From Lentibacillus halodurans (GTDB lineage: Bacteria > Bacillota > Bacilli > Bacillales > Amphibacillaceae): a stretch of DNA of 64,000 bases. Of the stretch, positions 17,583-26,649 are shown piece by piece (position 1 is the first letter of the stretch; each line of letters begins with the position of its first letter). A program made the translations under genes and the position numbers. Location: NCBI RefSeq assembly GCF_900112045.1, contig NZ_FOJW01000010.1:1-64000 (forward strand). The letters run 5' to 3'. Below the pieces are notes generated by a model. It had not been told where the DNA came from, made no database searches, and saw only the letters and a list, made by a program, of their open reading frames with translations.

Positions 17583-19001
17583 CTAAGCAACGTTTTTGTT
17601 ATGTTCCGGATTTTTGATAAAAAAGGCCATAATCAGTCCGACAATAGCTATAAAGCCAACAACAAGAAATGATATGTTAACACCATGGACTGCTCCTTCG
17701 AGACCCTGCTCGGGTATTGCACTGTTGGACATAACCGTAACCATCATCGCGGTTCCAACTGCCCCGGAAACCTGTCGCATCGTATTGTTCATGGCCGTTC
17801 CATGTGGCATCATTTTATTTGGCAGTTCATTCAGTCCAGCTGTTGTGACAGGCATCATCACCATCGCCACACCAAGCATTCGAAACGCATTGACAGTCGC
17901 AATATAGGCAAATGTTGTTTCGGTCGTCATCGTGGTGAACATGAACGTTGTGGCTGACACAATAATCAAACCGATAACGGCAAGCCATTTAGCACCGAAC
18001 TTATCAAACATTCTTCCAGTTATCGGGTTCATTAGACCCATGACAGCAGCACCCGGAAGCAGTGCCAGACCTGAATCAAATGCTGAAAAACCCAGCATAT
18101 TCTGCATCAAGATCGGTAATACAGTTGCAGCACCAATCATGGCCATAAACACAACCATTCCGAGAGCAGTTGACAGTGTAAACATTTTATACTTAAATAT
18201 CCTGAATTCAAGAATTGGCTCTCGAAGCTTTAGCTGTCTAAAGATAAACCATGTTACCGTTACAGCACCTATAACCATCGAAATGATGACATGACTGCTG
18301 CCCCAACCTTCGGGATCCGAGCCTGCTAAACTGAAGCCATACAGCAAACCGCCGAAACCAAATGATGACAGGATGATGGACAGAACATCCACTCTTGGGT
18401 AAGTCCGTTCCGTCACATTTCTTAATAGAAAGTAAGCAATAATGATATCAACTACAACAATCGGAAAAACGACATAAAATAGACTTCTCCACGGTAAATG
18501 TTCAACCAGCCAGCCTGATAACGTTGGACCGATGGCCGGCGCAAAAGCTATAACCAGACCAAACATTCCCATCGCGGACCCGCGTTTCTCCACTGGATAA
18601 AGGAGCATCAGAATCGTCTGCATCAACGGCATGATAATACCTGCCCCGGATGCCTGGACAACTCTTCCTACCATTAATATGCCAAAGTTTGGTGCAAAAG
18701 CACAAATAACAGTACCTAATCCAAAAAGACCCATTGCCGTGAGAAACAAACCTCTTGTGGTGAAACGCCCAATCAACAATGCTGTCACTGGTATCATGAT
18801 TCCATTAACAAGCATAAAAATGGATGTCAGCCACTGAGCGGTGCTTTCCGAAAGATCTAGATCACTCATAATGTGGGGAAGCGCCGTTGCCAATAAAGTC
18901 TGATTTAAGATTGCTGCAAACGCCCCAGAAATGAGCACAAGCATAAGTGTCGTTCTTTTTGCCTGATTTTTTTGTTGTTGATTTTCCTGACTATCTCCCA
19001 T
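17583..19001 (-). CDS. DHA2 family MFS multidrug exporter (EmrB/QacA-LmrB type)
   Basis: This proton-driven drug exporter has about 14 predicted helices across 472 residues. It carries DHA2 family signatures: ILNQTLLATALPHIMSDL in helix 1, SIFMLVNGIMIPVTALLIGR in loop 2-3, and GAGIIMPLMQ with the antiporter motif C region APAIGPTLSGWL. The start has AAGAAGG before ATG. A terminator follows. The substrate is unknown. The nearest named relatives I recognise are LmrB/YhcA-type proteins. Confidence 0.88.
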   Translation of the reverse strand: MGDSQENQQQKNQAKRTTLMLVLISGAFAAILNQTLLATALPHIMSDLDLSESTAQWLTSIFMLVNGIMIPVTALLIGRFTTRGLFLTAMGLFGLGTVICAFAPNFGILMVGRVVQASGAGIIMPLMQTILMLLYPVEKRGSAMGMFGLVIAFAPAIGPTLSGWLVEHLPWRSLFYVVFPIVVVDIIIAYFLLRNVTERTYPRVDVLSIILSSFGFGGLLYGFSLAGSDPEGWGSSHVIISMVIGAVTVTWFIFRQLKLREPILEFRIFKYKMFTLSTALGMVVFMAMIGAATVLPILMQNMLGFSAFDSGLALLPGAAVMGLMNPITGRMFDKFGAKWLAVIGLIIVSATTFMFTTMTTETTFAYIATVNAFRMLGVAMVMMPVTTAGLNELPNKMMPHGTAMNNTMRQVSGAVGTAMMVTVMSNSAIPEQGLEGAVHGVNISFLVVGFIAIVGLIMAFFIKNPEHNKNVA

Positions 19002-19785
19002 TGATGAACCTTCTTTCTATTTGATAAAGCGAAATCCTACCATAAATGCAGGAACTTTTCTTAACACATATTTATTTAGTATAACAGAATGTATTTAGTT
19101 ATGGAATCATTCTGCACCATCTTTTATAGATTAACTTTAATGTTGCAGCAGAACCGGTTCCGAACTGAATGTCTAGCAGGCCATATTTTGCTCATCTCGG
19201 CAGATATTATGAAGAATTGTCACTCCTGCCGCACGTTCAAAAGAGACCGGTTTTTGCAAGAACGGCCATTGTTTCATTTTGACATGACAGCTATACAAAA
19301 ACATTTATACATGCTCAGCTCAACAGTAATCACAATAACCAATACATCGCCTCAAACATTATAACCAAGGGTGAACCACCAATACCCATGACAATCCATT
19401 GAAGGAATGACTGATTATATTCTTCCAGACTCCATGGCAAAACATGCAGATATCCGTTTTCATCCGAGCGCTGAAAACCGGCGGCTATAGCCGAATAAAC
19501 GTATATCGCTACGACAATGTCAATTTGAAATATAGATCATTGACAAACATGAGAAATGACAAGGTCTTGATTAGCAATGCATTTCCAATCCTTGTGTACA
19601 GAACCACCTTATTTTTACTTGAGGACGATTTACTGCTTTCTATTTATTTTTGCACGCCATTGATCGAAGTTTGAATTCTACAGCTCAAGTGCAGATCCCC
19701 CACTCATATTATAATAGCTAATCAATGCTTTTGCTTGGAACTTCCATTTCAACAGGATATAATGAAATAAAAAGGTTTGTTAACC
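19002..19785. other. Long intergenic region with a possible decayed gene
   Basis: Besides the membrane-protein remnant listed separately (19330-19535), I see no supported gene here. The plus-strand frames at 19089-19364 and 19444-19674 lack ribosome-binding sites and biased codons. Codon-like stretches end in stops, which suggests decayed coding sequence. Confidence 0.4.
19330..19535 (-). pseudogene. Remnant of a small membrane protein
   Basis: The minus-strand reading from about 19535 gives SIFQIDIVVAIYVYSAIAAG, then FQRSDENGYLHVLPWSLEEY, NQSFLQWIVMGIG and GSPLVIMFEAMYWLL before TGA at 19330-19332. It looks like two membrane helices joined by a polar loop. An in-frame stop lies just upstream and there is no start codon or Shine-Dalgarno sequence. 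It could be a decayed gene or a small protein with an unusual start. No family was recognised. Confidence 0.35.
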
Positions 19786-20550
19786 ATGTGTCTGATCAAT
19801 TTTCATTTTCAGGATCACCCGAATTACAAATTAATCATCGCCGCCAACCGGGATGAATTTTATAAGCGCCCAACTGCACCTGCCCAATTTTGGAAGGATA
19901 GCCCGGACATTTTAGCAGGCAGGGATTTAGTCGGGATGGGCACCTGGCTCGGTATTACGAAAGGTGGTCGTATTGCAGCGTTAACCAACTATCGGGATCC
20001 AGCCCAGGAGCAACATAATCAAAAATCCCGAGGTCATATCGTGAGAAACTTTCTGGAAAGTGGCATGGCAGCTGCAGATTTTTTCTCCAGACTGCAAAAA
20101 GAAAAAGATCTGTACACCGGATTCAATGTCATTGCCGGGACACCAGAACAACTATTTTATTACAATAACATTCAAAACGTTATATCACTGATTCATCAGG
20201 GCACGCACGGATTAAGCAACAAATTCTTGAACACCGCCTGGCCAAAAGTGACAAAAGGGAAAGAAAAACTCGCGGAATATATCAATCAAAACGCAATCAT
20301 TAAGACAGATCCGCTTTTTGATATCATATCTGATGTGGAAGAAGCACAGGATGCGCATCTGCCTGAAACAGGTGTCGGTTTGGACCTAGAGCGAAAACTG
20401 TCACCCATGTTCATCCAGACACCAGATTACGGCACACGCTCCTCAACGGTGCTGCTCGTTGACAGGAATAATCAGGTTACATTCGCGGAACGGACCTATG
20501 AAAATGCCACACTTGAAAATGAAAATCGGTTTACGTTTAAAATCGAATAA
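19786..20550 (+). CDS. NRDE family protein (TANGO2-like)
   Basis: This is an NRDE (Ser-rich/TANGO2) family protein of 254 residues. The product begins MCLINFHF with a conserved Cys2, as in Ntn-hydrolase-like members, followed by the name-giving AANRDEFYKRPT and GRDLVGMGTWLGI. Later motifs are LTNYRDP and YGTRSSTVLLVD. Biochemical function is unsettled; eukaryotic homologues are linked to heme and lipid handling. ATG 19786 is chosen because it makes Cys the second residue and has AAAGG 10 bp upstream. It ends near a terminator shared with the PTS operon. Confidence 0.87.
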   Translation: MCLINFHFQDHPNYKLIIAANRDEFYKRPTAPAQFWKDSPDILAGRDLVGMGTWLGITKGGRIAALTNYRDPAQEQHNQKSRGHIVRNFLESGMAAADFFSRLQKEKDLYTGFNVIAGTPEQLFYYNNIQNVISLIHQGTHGLSNKFLNTAWPKVTKGKEKLAEYINQNAIIKTDPLFDIISDVEEAQDAHLPETGVGLDLERKLSPMFIQTPDYGTRSSTVLLVDRNNQVTFAERTYENATLENENRFTFKIE

Positions 20551-20710
20551 TGATTATTGTGGGGTTTGATTATAGGATCGCGAAGAATATTCATTTAATC
20601 AGGGTTTTTCCTAAGTCATCAGCACTTTTTCACATTGTACACGGCATTTCAAAATGTATCGGCAATCTAAGATTTTTTAACTAATGTGCAATCCAGTCCT
20701 AATCATCAAC

Positions 20711-20744
20711 AAAAGCGAACAGCACCGCCGCACTGTTCGCTTTT
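20711..20744. terminator. Bidirectional terminator
   Basis: The perfect 12-bp hairpin AAAAGCGAACAG/CTGTTCGCTTTT, with a 10-base loop, lies just after the PTS IICB stop. It also faces the NRDE gene. Confidence 0.87.
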
Positions 20745-20751
20745 AGTTTTC

Positions 20752-22233
20752 TTAATCTTTTTTCCGTATTTTCCGGATTTCATCGGCAACAAATTGTACT
20801 TGTGTTCCGACAACTACCTGGATATTATGCTTGCCGACAACGTTGACGCCTGGTACACCGGTTGCTTTAATTTTTTCCTGATTCACTTTATCCATATCTT
20901 CAACCTCAAGTCTCAGACGAGATACACAATTGTCAACGGTAAGGACGTTTTCATCTCCGCCAAGACCTTCGTAAATTTTTTCCGCCATAACGGCTGTTTC
21001 ATCTTTCTCGGAAGCCGGCGCATCATCAGCTTTTTCGTCTGCCGTTTCCGTCACTTTCGCTTCATCACCTTGTACGTCTTCGTCACTTTCCCGTCCTGGT
21101 GTTTTCAAATTGAATTTAACAATCAGGAAGCGGAACAGGAAGTAGTAAATCACTGCAAAAACAAGCCCCTGCAATATCAGCATGAGTGGTTGATTGGCAA
21201 TCGGAACACCCAGACTCAAGGTGTAGTCAACCAAACCAGCACTGAAACTGAAACCGGCCGTCCATTCAAACATTGCTGCAACTGCCAGTGATAGTCCTGT
21301 CAATGCAGCGTGTACAACATACAGCACAGGTGCCACGAACATAAAGGAGAATTCAAGTGCCTCCGTTACACCAGTGAAAAATGATGCGAAAGCGGCTGCC
21401 AGTAACAGGGATGCAGCTTGCTTTTTGCGTTTTGAATTAGCTGTATGATACATCGCAAGTGCCGCTGCAGGCAGACCGAACATCATGATCGGGAAAAAGC
21501 CGGCCAAATAGCGTCCGGTAATCCCTTTTTCGCCCTCGCTGGCCCAGAAACTGGCAATATCATCAATCCCGGCCACATCAAACCAGAAAACTGAGTTCAG
21601 GGCATGGTGCAGACCCGTTGGAATGAGTAAACGGTTAAAGAAGCCGTATATACCGGCACCAATGGCCTCCAGATTAATGATTGCCTCACCGAATGAAACC
21701 AGTGCTGAATAAACAACAGGCCAGACAAAGAATAGAACAGCAGAAACAACCATCATGGATGCTGCACTCATGATCGGCACCAGTCGCTTGCCGCTGAAGA
21801 AAGCGAGCGCATCCGGTAATCTTACATGACTGAACCGATTGTACATGATCGACGCTACAATACCGGAAAGAATGCCGATAAACACGTTTTCGATATTTTC
21901 AAAAGCTGGATTGACCGCGTTTTCTTCAATACTTTGAAGCCCGGCAACCCCACTGACACTAAGAACAGTGGTTCCAACCAGCCAGGCAACAAGACCGCTT
22001 AAACCGGCAGCACCATCCTGCTCCTTTGACATCCCAATAGCGACACCAACCGCAAATAGAATGCCGAGATGACTGAGAATGGCATCACCACCGCTTGTAA
22101 GATAATTGCCAATAACACTGCTCTCATTAACATTTAAAATCCAATTCCCAATACCCATCAGAATCGCGGCAGCTGGCAATACTGCAACTGGCAGCATCAA
22201 GGAACGACCGAGATTCTGTAAATATTTCATCAT
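20752..22233 (-). CDS. PTS transporter subunit IICB, N-acetylglucosamine/glucose type
   Basis: This membrane permease phosphorylates its sugar during uptake. The IIC domain (residues 1 to ~380) has GRSLMLPVAVLPAAAILMGIG, LHHALNSVFWF, GFFPIMMFGLPAAALAM and the helix-end motif FNLKTPGRE, as in NagP/NagE and PtsG. The IIB domain (~410-493) has the phosphorylated cysteine in TVDNCVSRLRLEVED. A Glu/Asp-rich linker joins them. The overall layout resembles B. subtilis NagP, so N-acetylglucosamine is the first guess and glucose the second. ATG 22233 follows AAGGAGG by 8 bp. It is the last gene of a three-gene operon with its own IIA and antiterminator. Confidence 0.86.
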   Translation of the reverse strand: MMKYLQNLGRSLMLPVAVLPAAAILMGIGNWILNVNESSVIGNYLTSGGDAILSHLGILFAVGVAIGMSKEQDGAAGLSGLVAWLVGTTVLSVSGVAGLQSIEENAVNPAFENIENVFIGILSGIVASIMYNRFSHVRLPDALAFFSGKRLVPIMSAASMMVVSAVLFFVWPVVYSALVSFGEAIINLEAIGAGIYGFFNRLLIPTGLHHALNSVFWFDVAGIDDIASFWASEGEKGITGRYLAGFFPIMMFGLPAAALAMYHTANSKRKKQAASLLLAAAFASFFTGVTEALEFSFMFVAPVLYVVHAALTGLSLAVAAMFEWTAGFSFSAGLVDYTLSLGVPIANQPLMLILQGLVFAVIYYFLFRFLIVKFNLKTPGRESDEDVQGDEAKVTETADEKADDAPASEKDETAVMAEKIYEGLGGDENVLTVDNCVSRLRLEVEDMDKVNQEKIKATGVPGVNVVGKHNIQVVVGTQVQFVADEIRKIRKKD

Positions 22234-22370
22234 TGTGTTTTCCTCCTTCTATCATTTTTGAAAATTTGCTAAGGGACTCGCCTTCATCATCAGAAGCAAA
22301 CAGTAAATAGGGCAATGTCTGAATTCGTTTACAAAATAAGTCCAACATGCTCATGAACAGGCATGTCCCG

Positions 22371-23189
22371 TTAATGTGTCCGTAATCGTTCAATATGAAG
22401 CGTAATGTACCCGAGTTCTTCCTCTGGCAAGGTAATACCATACGAGGCAGATGCTTCTTCTGCCACCCGTTTCGCACATTGGTACGAAACATCGTATTTC
22501 TGTTTAATCATGTCAAACATCTCTTTATCCATGACATGACTGTCATGATACTTTGCCCGCGTTAAGGCAAACTGAAGGTGTGTTACCAGCCGTTCATAAG
22601 ATATGTCTGCCTCGTCAATCGCAATGTTTAAGTAGTCCCTGATTCGCTGAACCATTGTCTGTACCATTGTTGTCTGCCGGACTGTTTCGTGTATATCACC
22701 CCCTTGAACTTTCATCGTGTGAATATACAGCGCAATAAACGCCGCTTCATCTACAGGCATTTTAACTCCAATTTCAGTTTTAAGACGTTCTAGTGCCCAC
22801 ATACCGATTTCAAACTCTTGCTGATAGAGAACTTTAATTTCACGCAGCAAAGCATTTTTCAGCTGGATTCCATTCTGTTCTCGTTCAATAGCAAACGAAA
22901 TATGATCGGCAAGCTGCACCCGGATATGGTCATTCAGCTCAGTACGAAGCTGTTTTTCAGCATAAGTGATAATTTCTTCGGATAGGGTAAAATGTTCTTC
23001 CGGTATTCGCAGTAAAAGCTGCTGCAGTTTCTTATTTTCTTTTAAAACAAATAACTTTTCGATTTTTTTCGCGTTCACTAGGTCATTTTTCTGTTTGTCG
23101 AACCCCACCCCCGAACCGATCGCTATTTTTTCTTCCGCTTCATCAACAACAATGACAGCATTATTGTTCAATTTCTTTCTGATCTTCAT
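22371..23189 (-). CDS. BglG/LicT-family transcription antiterminator
   Basis: This RNA-binding regulator controls the PTS operon it lies in. Residues 1-55 are the CAT RNA-binding domain (MKIRKKLNNNAVIVVDEAEE, GSGVGFDKQK). PRD1 (~65-170) includes LADHISFAIERE and DEAAFIALYIHT. PRD2 (~175-272) includes YERLVTHLQFAL and ELGYITLHIERL, with the His residues that are phosphorylated by PTS proteins. When active it should bind the RAT element at 23841-23866 and stop terminator formation. The ATG follows AAGGGAG by 10 bp. The length of 272 residues is normal. Confidence 0.88.
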   Translation of the reverse strand: MKIRKKLNNNAVIVVDEAEEKIAIGSGVGFDKQKNDLVNAKKIEKLFVLKENKKLQQLLLRIPEEHFTLSEEIITYAEKQLRTELNDHIRVQLADHISFAIEREQNGIQLKNALLREIKVLYQQEFEIGMWALERLKTEIGVKMPVDEAAFIALYIHTMKVQGGDIHETVRQTTMVQTMVQRIRDYLNIAIDEADISYERLVTHLQFALTRAKYHDSHVMDKEMFDMIKQKYDVSYQCAKRVAEEASASYGITLPEEELGYITLHIERLRTH

Positions 23190-23216
23190 CAGAAAGCACT
23201 CCCTTCACACCGGAAA

Positions 23217-23711
23217 TCATTTATCTGAAGCCGTTATGATCACGGTTTCTCCGGCCTTGCCTTCTTTTTCATTCGTCATCGTATATTGTTTTCCGGTTTC
23301 CTGTGCATTCGTAATCACAATTGGTGTCATATCACTTGAGGCATTATCCCGAATATATTCCAGATCAAACGCCATCAGTGGCTGACCCGCAGAAACGTTA
23401 TCTCCTGTTCTGACAGAAACTGTAAAACCCTTCCCTTCCAAGGAGACAGTTTCAAGCCCAATGTGCACCAGAACTTCAGTACCATCTTTCGCACGCAGTC
23501 CAATGGCATGCTTCGTATCTGGAATTTGAACAACTTCTCCATCAACCGGTGAATAAATTTTCCCCTCTGACGGTTTAACGGCAACACCGTCACCCATCAT
23601 CTTTTGGCTAAAAACCGGATCAGGAACCTCCTCCAGCGAGACAATTTCACCATTAACTGGTGTGTATATCTCTGTTTGGGAATTACCTTTTTTAAATAAA
23701 TTTTTAAACAT
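23217..23711 (-). CDS. PTS sugar transporter subunit IIA, glucose type
   Basis: This is the soluble phosphocarrier of 164 residues (Crr/IIA-Glc family). The active His is in TEVLVHIGLETVSLEGKGF, and IYTPVNGEIVSLEEVPDPVF and GDGVAVKPSEG are family motifs. The ATG at 23711 has AAAAGGAG 9 bp before it. An upstream reading of 41 extra codons crosses the leader hairpin region and is not used. It is the first gene of the operon and would pass phosphate from HPr to the IICB protein encoded two genes later. Confidence 0.88.
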   Translation of the reverse strand: MFKNLFKKGNSQTEIYTPVNGEIVSLEEVPDPVFSQKMMGDGVAVKPSEGKIYSPVDGEVVQIPDTKHAIGLRAKDGTEVLVHIGLETVSLEGKGFTVSVRTGDNVSAGQPLMAFDLEYIRDNASSDMTPIVITNAQETGKQYTMTNEKEGKAGETVIITASDK

Positions 23712-23752
23712 GGCATTAAACTCCTTTTCAATGATTTCGATAATTTTAACCA

Positions 23753-23772
23753 GTGCATGCGTTAGTATGCAC
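23753..23772. promoter_or_regulatory. Inverted repeat in the PTS leader
   Basis: The dyad GTGCAT/ATGCAC with an 8-base centre lies between the leader terminator and the IIA ribosome-binding site. It could be a hairpin or operator. No regulator can be assigned. Confidence 0.3.
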
Positions 23773-23787
23773 CAAACACTGTCAATT

Positions 23788-23848
23788 AAAAAGGCATGGC
23801 GGTACAAAGGAGGTCTGCTTTCTCTCCTTCTCAAATACCACCATGCCT
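23788..23848 (-). terminator. Leader terminator of the PTS operon (antitermination target)
   Basis: On the minus strand AGGCATGGTGGTA pairs with TACCGCCATGCCT across a ~30-base loop, and the stem is followed by TTTTTAATT. It sits in the 5' leader of the IIA gene, about 80 bp before the start codon. The upstream arm overlaps the RAT element, so the two structures exclude each other. Confidence 0.82.
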
Positions 23849-23866
23849 GATCAAGTCAGTAACATG
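23841..23866 (-). promoter_or_regulatory. RAT element for the BglG/LicT-type antiterminator
   Basis: Read on the minus strand it contains TGTTACTG and, 8 bases later, CAGGCA. These are the two conserved blocks of ribonucleic antiterminator elements bound by LicT/BglG proteins (TTGTTACTG..CAGGCAAAACC in the known ones). The second block is shared with the 5' arm of the leader terminator. The cognate regulator is encoded in the same operon. Confidence 0.75.
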
Positions 23867-24127
23867 TGACGCAATATTCACGATAACCTATTCTTATCCT
23901 ATCACGTCATAAACATGAACACAATAATGATTGCTCTGGAAGGTACTCAGACATAAGGCAAACCTCAAACGATTTAAAGGTTTGCATCCATTAATCATGA
24001 GGCCAAAGAAATTTGGTTCTTTTTACCTGCATTTTCAGGAATTTTGGCCCGTTTTATGACAAGGATCTTCGGAAATAGAATAAGAAACATATAATAAAAA
24101 TAGGTTTTATTTTAGGAGGGAGAAATA

Positions 24128-25099
24128 ATGGCAAAAATACATTTGATTCCTTATCAGGTGGATGAAGTGGAAGATACAGCTGCAGAAATTCCCCAAGGTG
24201 TTCAAATGATACAAGCTCCGGATGTTTGGGAGCAATCAGACGAAGGCAGTGGCAATGTGATCGCTGTTATTGATACGGGCTGTGATACAAATCACCCTGA
24301 TTTGGAAGGACAAATCATAGACGGTAAAAATTTCACAAATGATTATAACAGTGACGAGAACAATTACGAGGATAACAATGGACACGGAACACATGTGGCA
24401 GGAACGGCCGCAGCTGCTGCAGGAGAAGAAGGGATAGCGGGTGTTGCCCCAAATGCTAAACTGCTGATTGTCAAAGTATTGGACGGTAATGGCAGCGGCG
24501 AATACCAATGGATTATTGATGGCATCAACTATGCAACTGACTGGGAAGGCCCAAATGGTGAAAAAGTGAGAGCCATTTCCATGTCCCTCGGCGGACCGGA
24601 GGATATTCCGGAATTATACGAAGCTGTTAAGCGGGCGATAGATTCAGGTATCCCGGTTGTTTGTGCTGCCGGTAACCAAGGGGATGATCGGCCTGAGACC
24701 GACGAATATGCCTTCCCCGGCGCTTATAATGAAGTTCTTCAGGTCGGTGCTATCAATTTTGACCGGGAAATCGCCCCTTTCAGCAACACGAATAACGAAA
24801 TTGATGTGGTTGCCCCCGGGGTTGAGATCTTATCAACTTACACCGATCAGAAATATGCGAGATTGTCCGGTACATCAATGGCCACACCACATGTATCAGG
24901 GGCACTTGCATTGGTCATAAGTATCGCCGAAGAGCAATTCGACCGGAAACTAACAGAAGCAGAACTGTATGCTCAGCTGGTGAAACGCACTGTTCCATTA
25001 GGGTATCCAAAATCAGCTGAAGGGAACGGCCTGATCGCACTCGATATTCTGAATCAATTCGAGCAGTTATTCCAAACATTTAACACCGTCTTTAAATGA
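24128..25099 (+). CDS. ispA: Intracellular serine protease (subtilisin family, ISP)
   Basis: This is an S8 subtilisin that stays in the cytoplasm. There is no signal peptide, and the first ~18 residues contain the LIPYQV motif, the short N-terminal pro-segment that blocks the active site in ISPs. The catalytic Asp is in IAVIDTGCDTNHPDL, the His in NGHGTHVAGT and the Ser in GTSMATPHVSG. The length of 323 residues is close to B. subtilis IspA. A strong AGGAGGGAGAAATA ribosome-binding site precedes the ATG. It probably works in protein turnover in stationary phase or sporulation. Confidence 0.92.
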   Translation: MAKIHLIPYQVDEVEDTAAEIPQGVQMIQAPDVWEQSDEGSGNVIAVIDTGCDTNHPDLEGQIIDGKNFTNDYNSDENNYEDNNGHGTHVAGTAAAAAGEEGIAGVAPNAKLLIVKVLDGNGSGEYQWIIDGINYATDWEGPNGEKVRAISMSLGGPEDIPELYEAVKRAIDSGIPVVCAAGNQGDDRPETDEYAFPGAYNEVLQVGAINFDREIAPFSNTNNEIDVVAPGVEILSTYTDQKYARLSGTSMATPHVSGALALVISIAEEQFDRKLTEAELYAQLVKRTVPLGYPKSAEGNGLIALDILNQFEQLFQTFNTVFK

Positions 25100-25110
25100 T
25101 AGCTTGATTG

Positions 25111-25155
25111 GGCAGCGGGATCCTGTTTTAAGGAGACTTTCAGGATGCCACTGCC
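25111..25155 (+). terminator. Hairpin after ispA
   Basis: The long imperfect stem GGCAGCGGGATCCTG/CAGGATGCCACTGCC lies 12 bp past the stop codon. The T-run after it is weak, so it may stabilise the 3' end as much as terminate. Confidence 0.55.
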
Positions 25156-25476
25156 TTGTAATTGGTCGTCTGATAAGATACGCTCTTGTTAAATAACGTT
25201 ATATTTGAAAAGTAGCCGAATTAACAGTGTATCCATCCGAATCATACCAAAAACTGACTCGATTGAATTAGAGTGTGACTTGATCGACTTCTAACTAGGC
25301 GCCCAAGGTCTATTTGGTGTCATGGTCGCCATTCTTATTCCTTCTAAAATGTTTAAAAATCATTACAGAATGATAATCTGAATCAGATGTGCTTTCCCTT
25401 CAAGATGAATTTCCTTCACATCCAATTTAAGTGAAAAGACCACCTCATCTCTGAAATGGCCTTATTTAGGTTTCTA
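25156..25476. other. Intergenic region
   Basis: No gene was recognised. On the minus strand a hairpin GGCCA/TGGTC followed by TTTT at about 25432-25463 is a plausible terminator for the lipoprotein gene. The rest has no clear feature. Confidence 0.35.
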
Positions 25477-26076
25477 TTAAATATCCGAACTACTAATTTC
25501 CCACATGACTTCAGCATTTTCTTTCAGCGTAAACGTAGGCTCGTAGTATATTTCATAAAATTCCGACTCAGCTACATCGAATTCCAGCACTGCACTCGCC
25601 TTTTTACCCTCCTTCAAATCATGGGAAAACATATTGGCGTCCATATCTTCACCGCCAAAGTATTCGTTGATGGCATTTCCCTCAGCATCATAAGCAGAGA
25701 ATTCTGTATTATCAACAAATCCGTTATCAGCAGAATCATTATGAAAATTAACTTCCAGTCGTAAAACATTACCATTTTCAGCCGGTGTGAATTCACCTTG
25801 CTCTCCCCAGGATACATTCTCAATTGTCACTTCCATACCATCAATTGTAACAGTATCACCTACTCCGTAAACTTTTTCTTTCTCCTCAGAATCCTGTTCC
25901 GCATCTCCATCAGATTCACCTGCTGCTTCTTCAGAACTGTTTTTGTCCCCTGATGAAGCGTCTGTACGCTCGCTTTCTGGATTATCATTTTCAACTTCCT
26001 GTACCTAGGACTCGCCACAAGCAGTTAATATTAACACAAAAATCACGATTAACAGTAAACTGACAAATTTTTTCAT
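25477..26076 (-). pseudogene. DUF4352-type lipoprotein interrupted by an amber codon
   Basis: From ATG 26076 the reading gives MKKFVSLLLIVIFVLILTAC, a lipoprotein signal with lipobox LTAC (Cys20), then GES and an in-frame TAG at codon 24 (26005-26007). The same frame stays open for 175 further codons. It first shows an acidic low-complexity linker (residues ~25-65). It then shows a DUF4352-like beta domain with VYGVGDTVTIDGMEVTIENV and VLRLEVNFHNDSADNGF. The ribosome-binding site AAGGGGG is intact. The rest of the frame has no damage, so the mutation is recent or the base is a sequence error. If translated only from the internal ATG at 25836, the product would lose its membrane anchor. Confidence 0.8.
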
Positions 26077-26099
26077 GACAATTTTCCCCCTTTTTCGTA

Positions 26100-26459
26100 T
26101 TAAACACTTTTTGATTCTGTTTTAACGGTTGATTGATCTTTTTTGAATATGCCCATCAACCCTGCAATACCAATTAATATAAATGAAATCAGGTAAAACA
26201 TCGAGATACTGATCAATCCGCCGATAGCCGAAACAATTAAAAGAATACCCCCAACTTTAGCTTTTGATCTGACTACAACGGATCCGACAATGGCCATTCC
26301 AGAAAATAAAAATGCTGACCAGCCAAGTCCTGTCAATGTACTGGTCCCCCTCTCACTGAAAGCTGCGTCCACACCTCCTATAAATAAAGCGATGATCGCT
26401 GCAAAAAATCCAAGAATACCACCGATTAGACCAAGTACAAATTCCGTCGTACGGTTCAT
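26100..26459 (-). CDS. DUF4064-type small membrane protein
   Basis: This 119-residue protein has about three to four membrane helices. The opening RTTEFVLGLIGGILGFFAAI is typical of DUF4064 proteins of Bacillaceae, and the end is a short charged tail. ATG 26459 has AAGGAG 8 bp upstream, while a GTG 9 bp earlier overlaps that site. It lies just upstream of the broken lipoprotein on the same strand with a 23-bp gap, so the two are probably co-transcribed. Function unknown. Confidence 0.75.
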   Translation of the reverse strand: MNRTTEFVLGLIGGILGFFAAIIALFIGGVDAAFSERGTSTLTGLGWSAFLFSGMAIVGSVVVRSKAKVGGILLIVSAIGGLISISMFYLISFILIGIAGLMGIFKKDQSTVKTESKSV

Positions 26460-26649
26460 ACGCCACACTCCTTATGTTTTTTGTTTCAATAGGAATTGTA
26501 GCAGAAGGGGTAGACATAAAAGTGCACACCTTTTAAGTCAAAAATGCCATGATACACAAGCAATACTTGCATAACATGACTTGCAAAATCAGATGATCAT
26601 GTACCGGATTGCTTTGAGCTAACCCCCCATCACCAGAAGACACGTTTTA

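Noticed and set aside
20686-21291. 201-codon plus-strand frame with hydrophobic stretches
   Set aside because: It is antisense to the end of the PTS IICB gene; hydrophobicity arises from the complement of membrane-helix codons.
25200-25320. Possible transposase relic between ispA and the lipoprotein gene
   Set aside because: Translations on both strands gave no motif that could be tied to an insertion sequence family.
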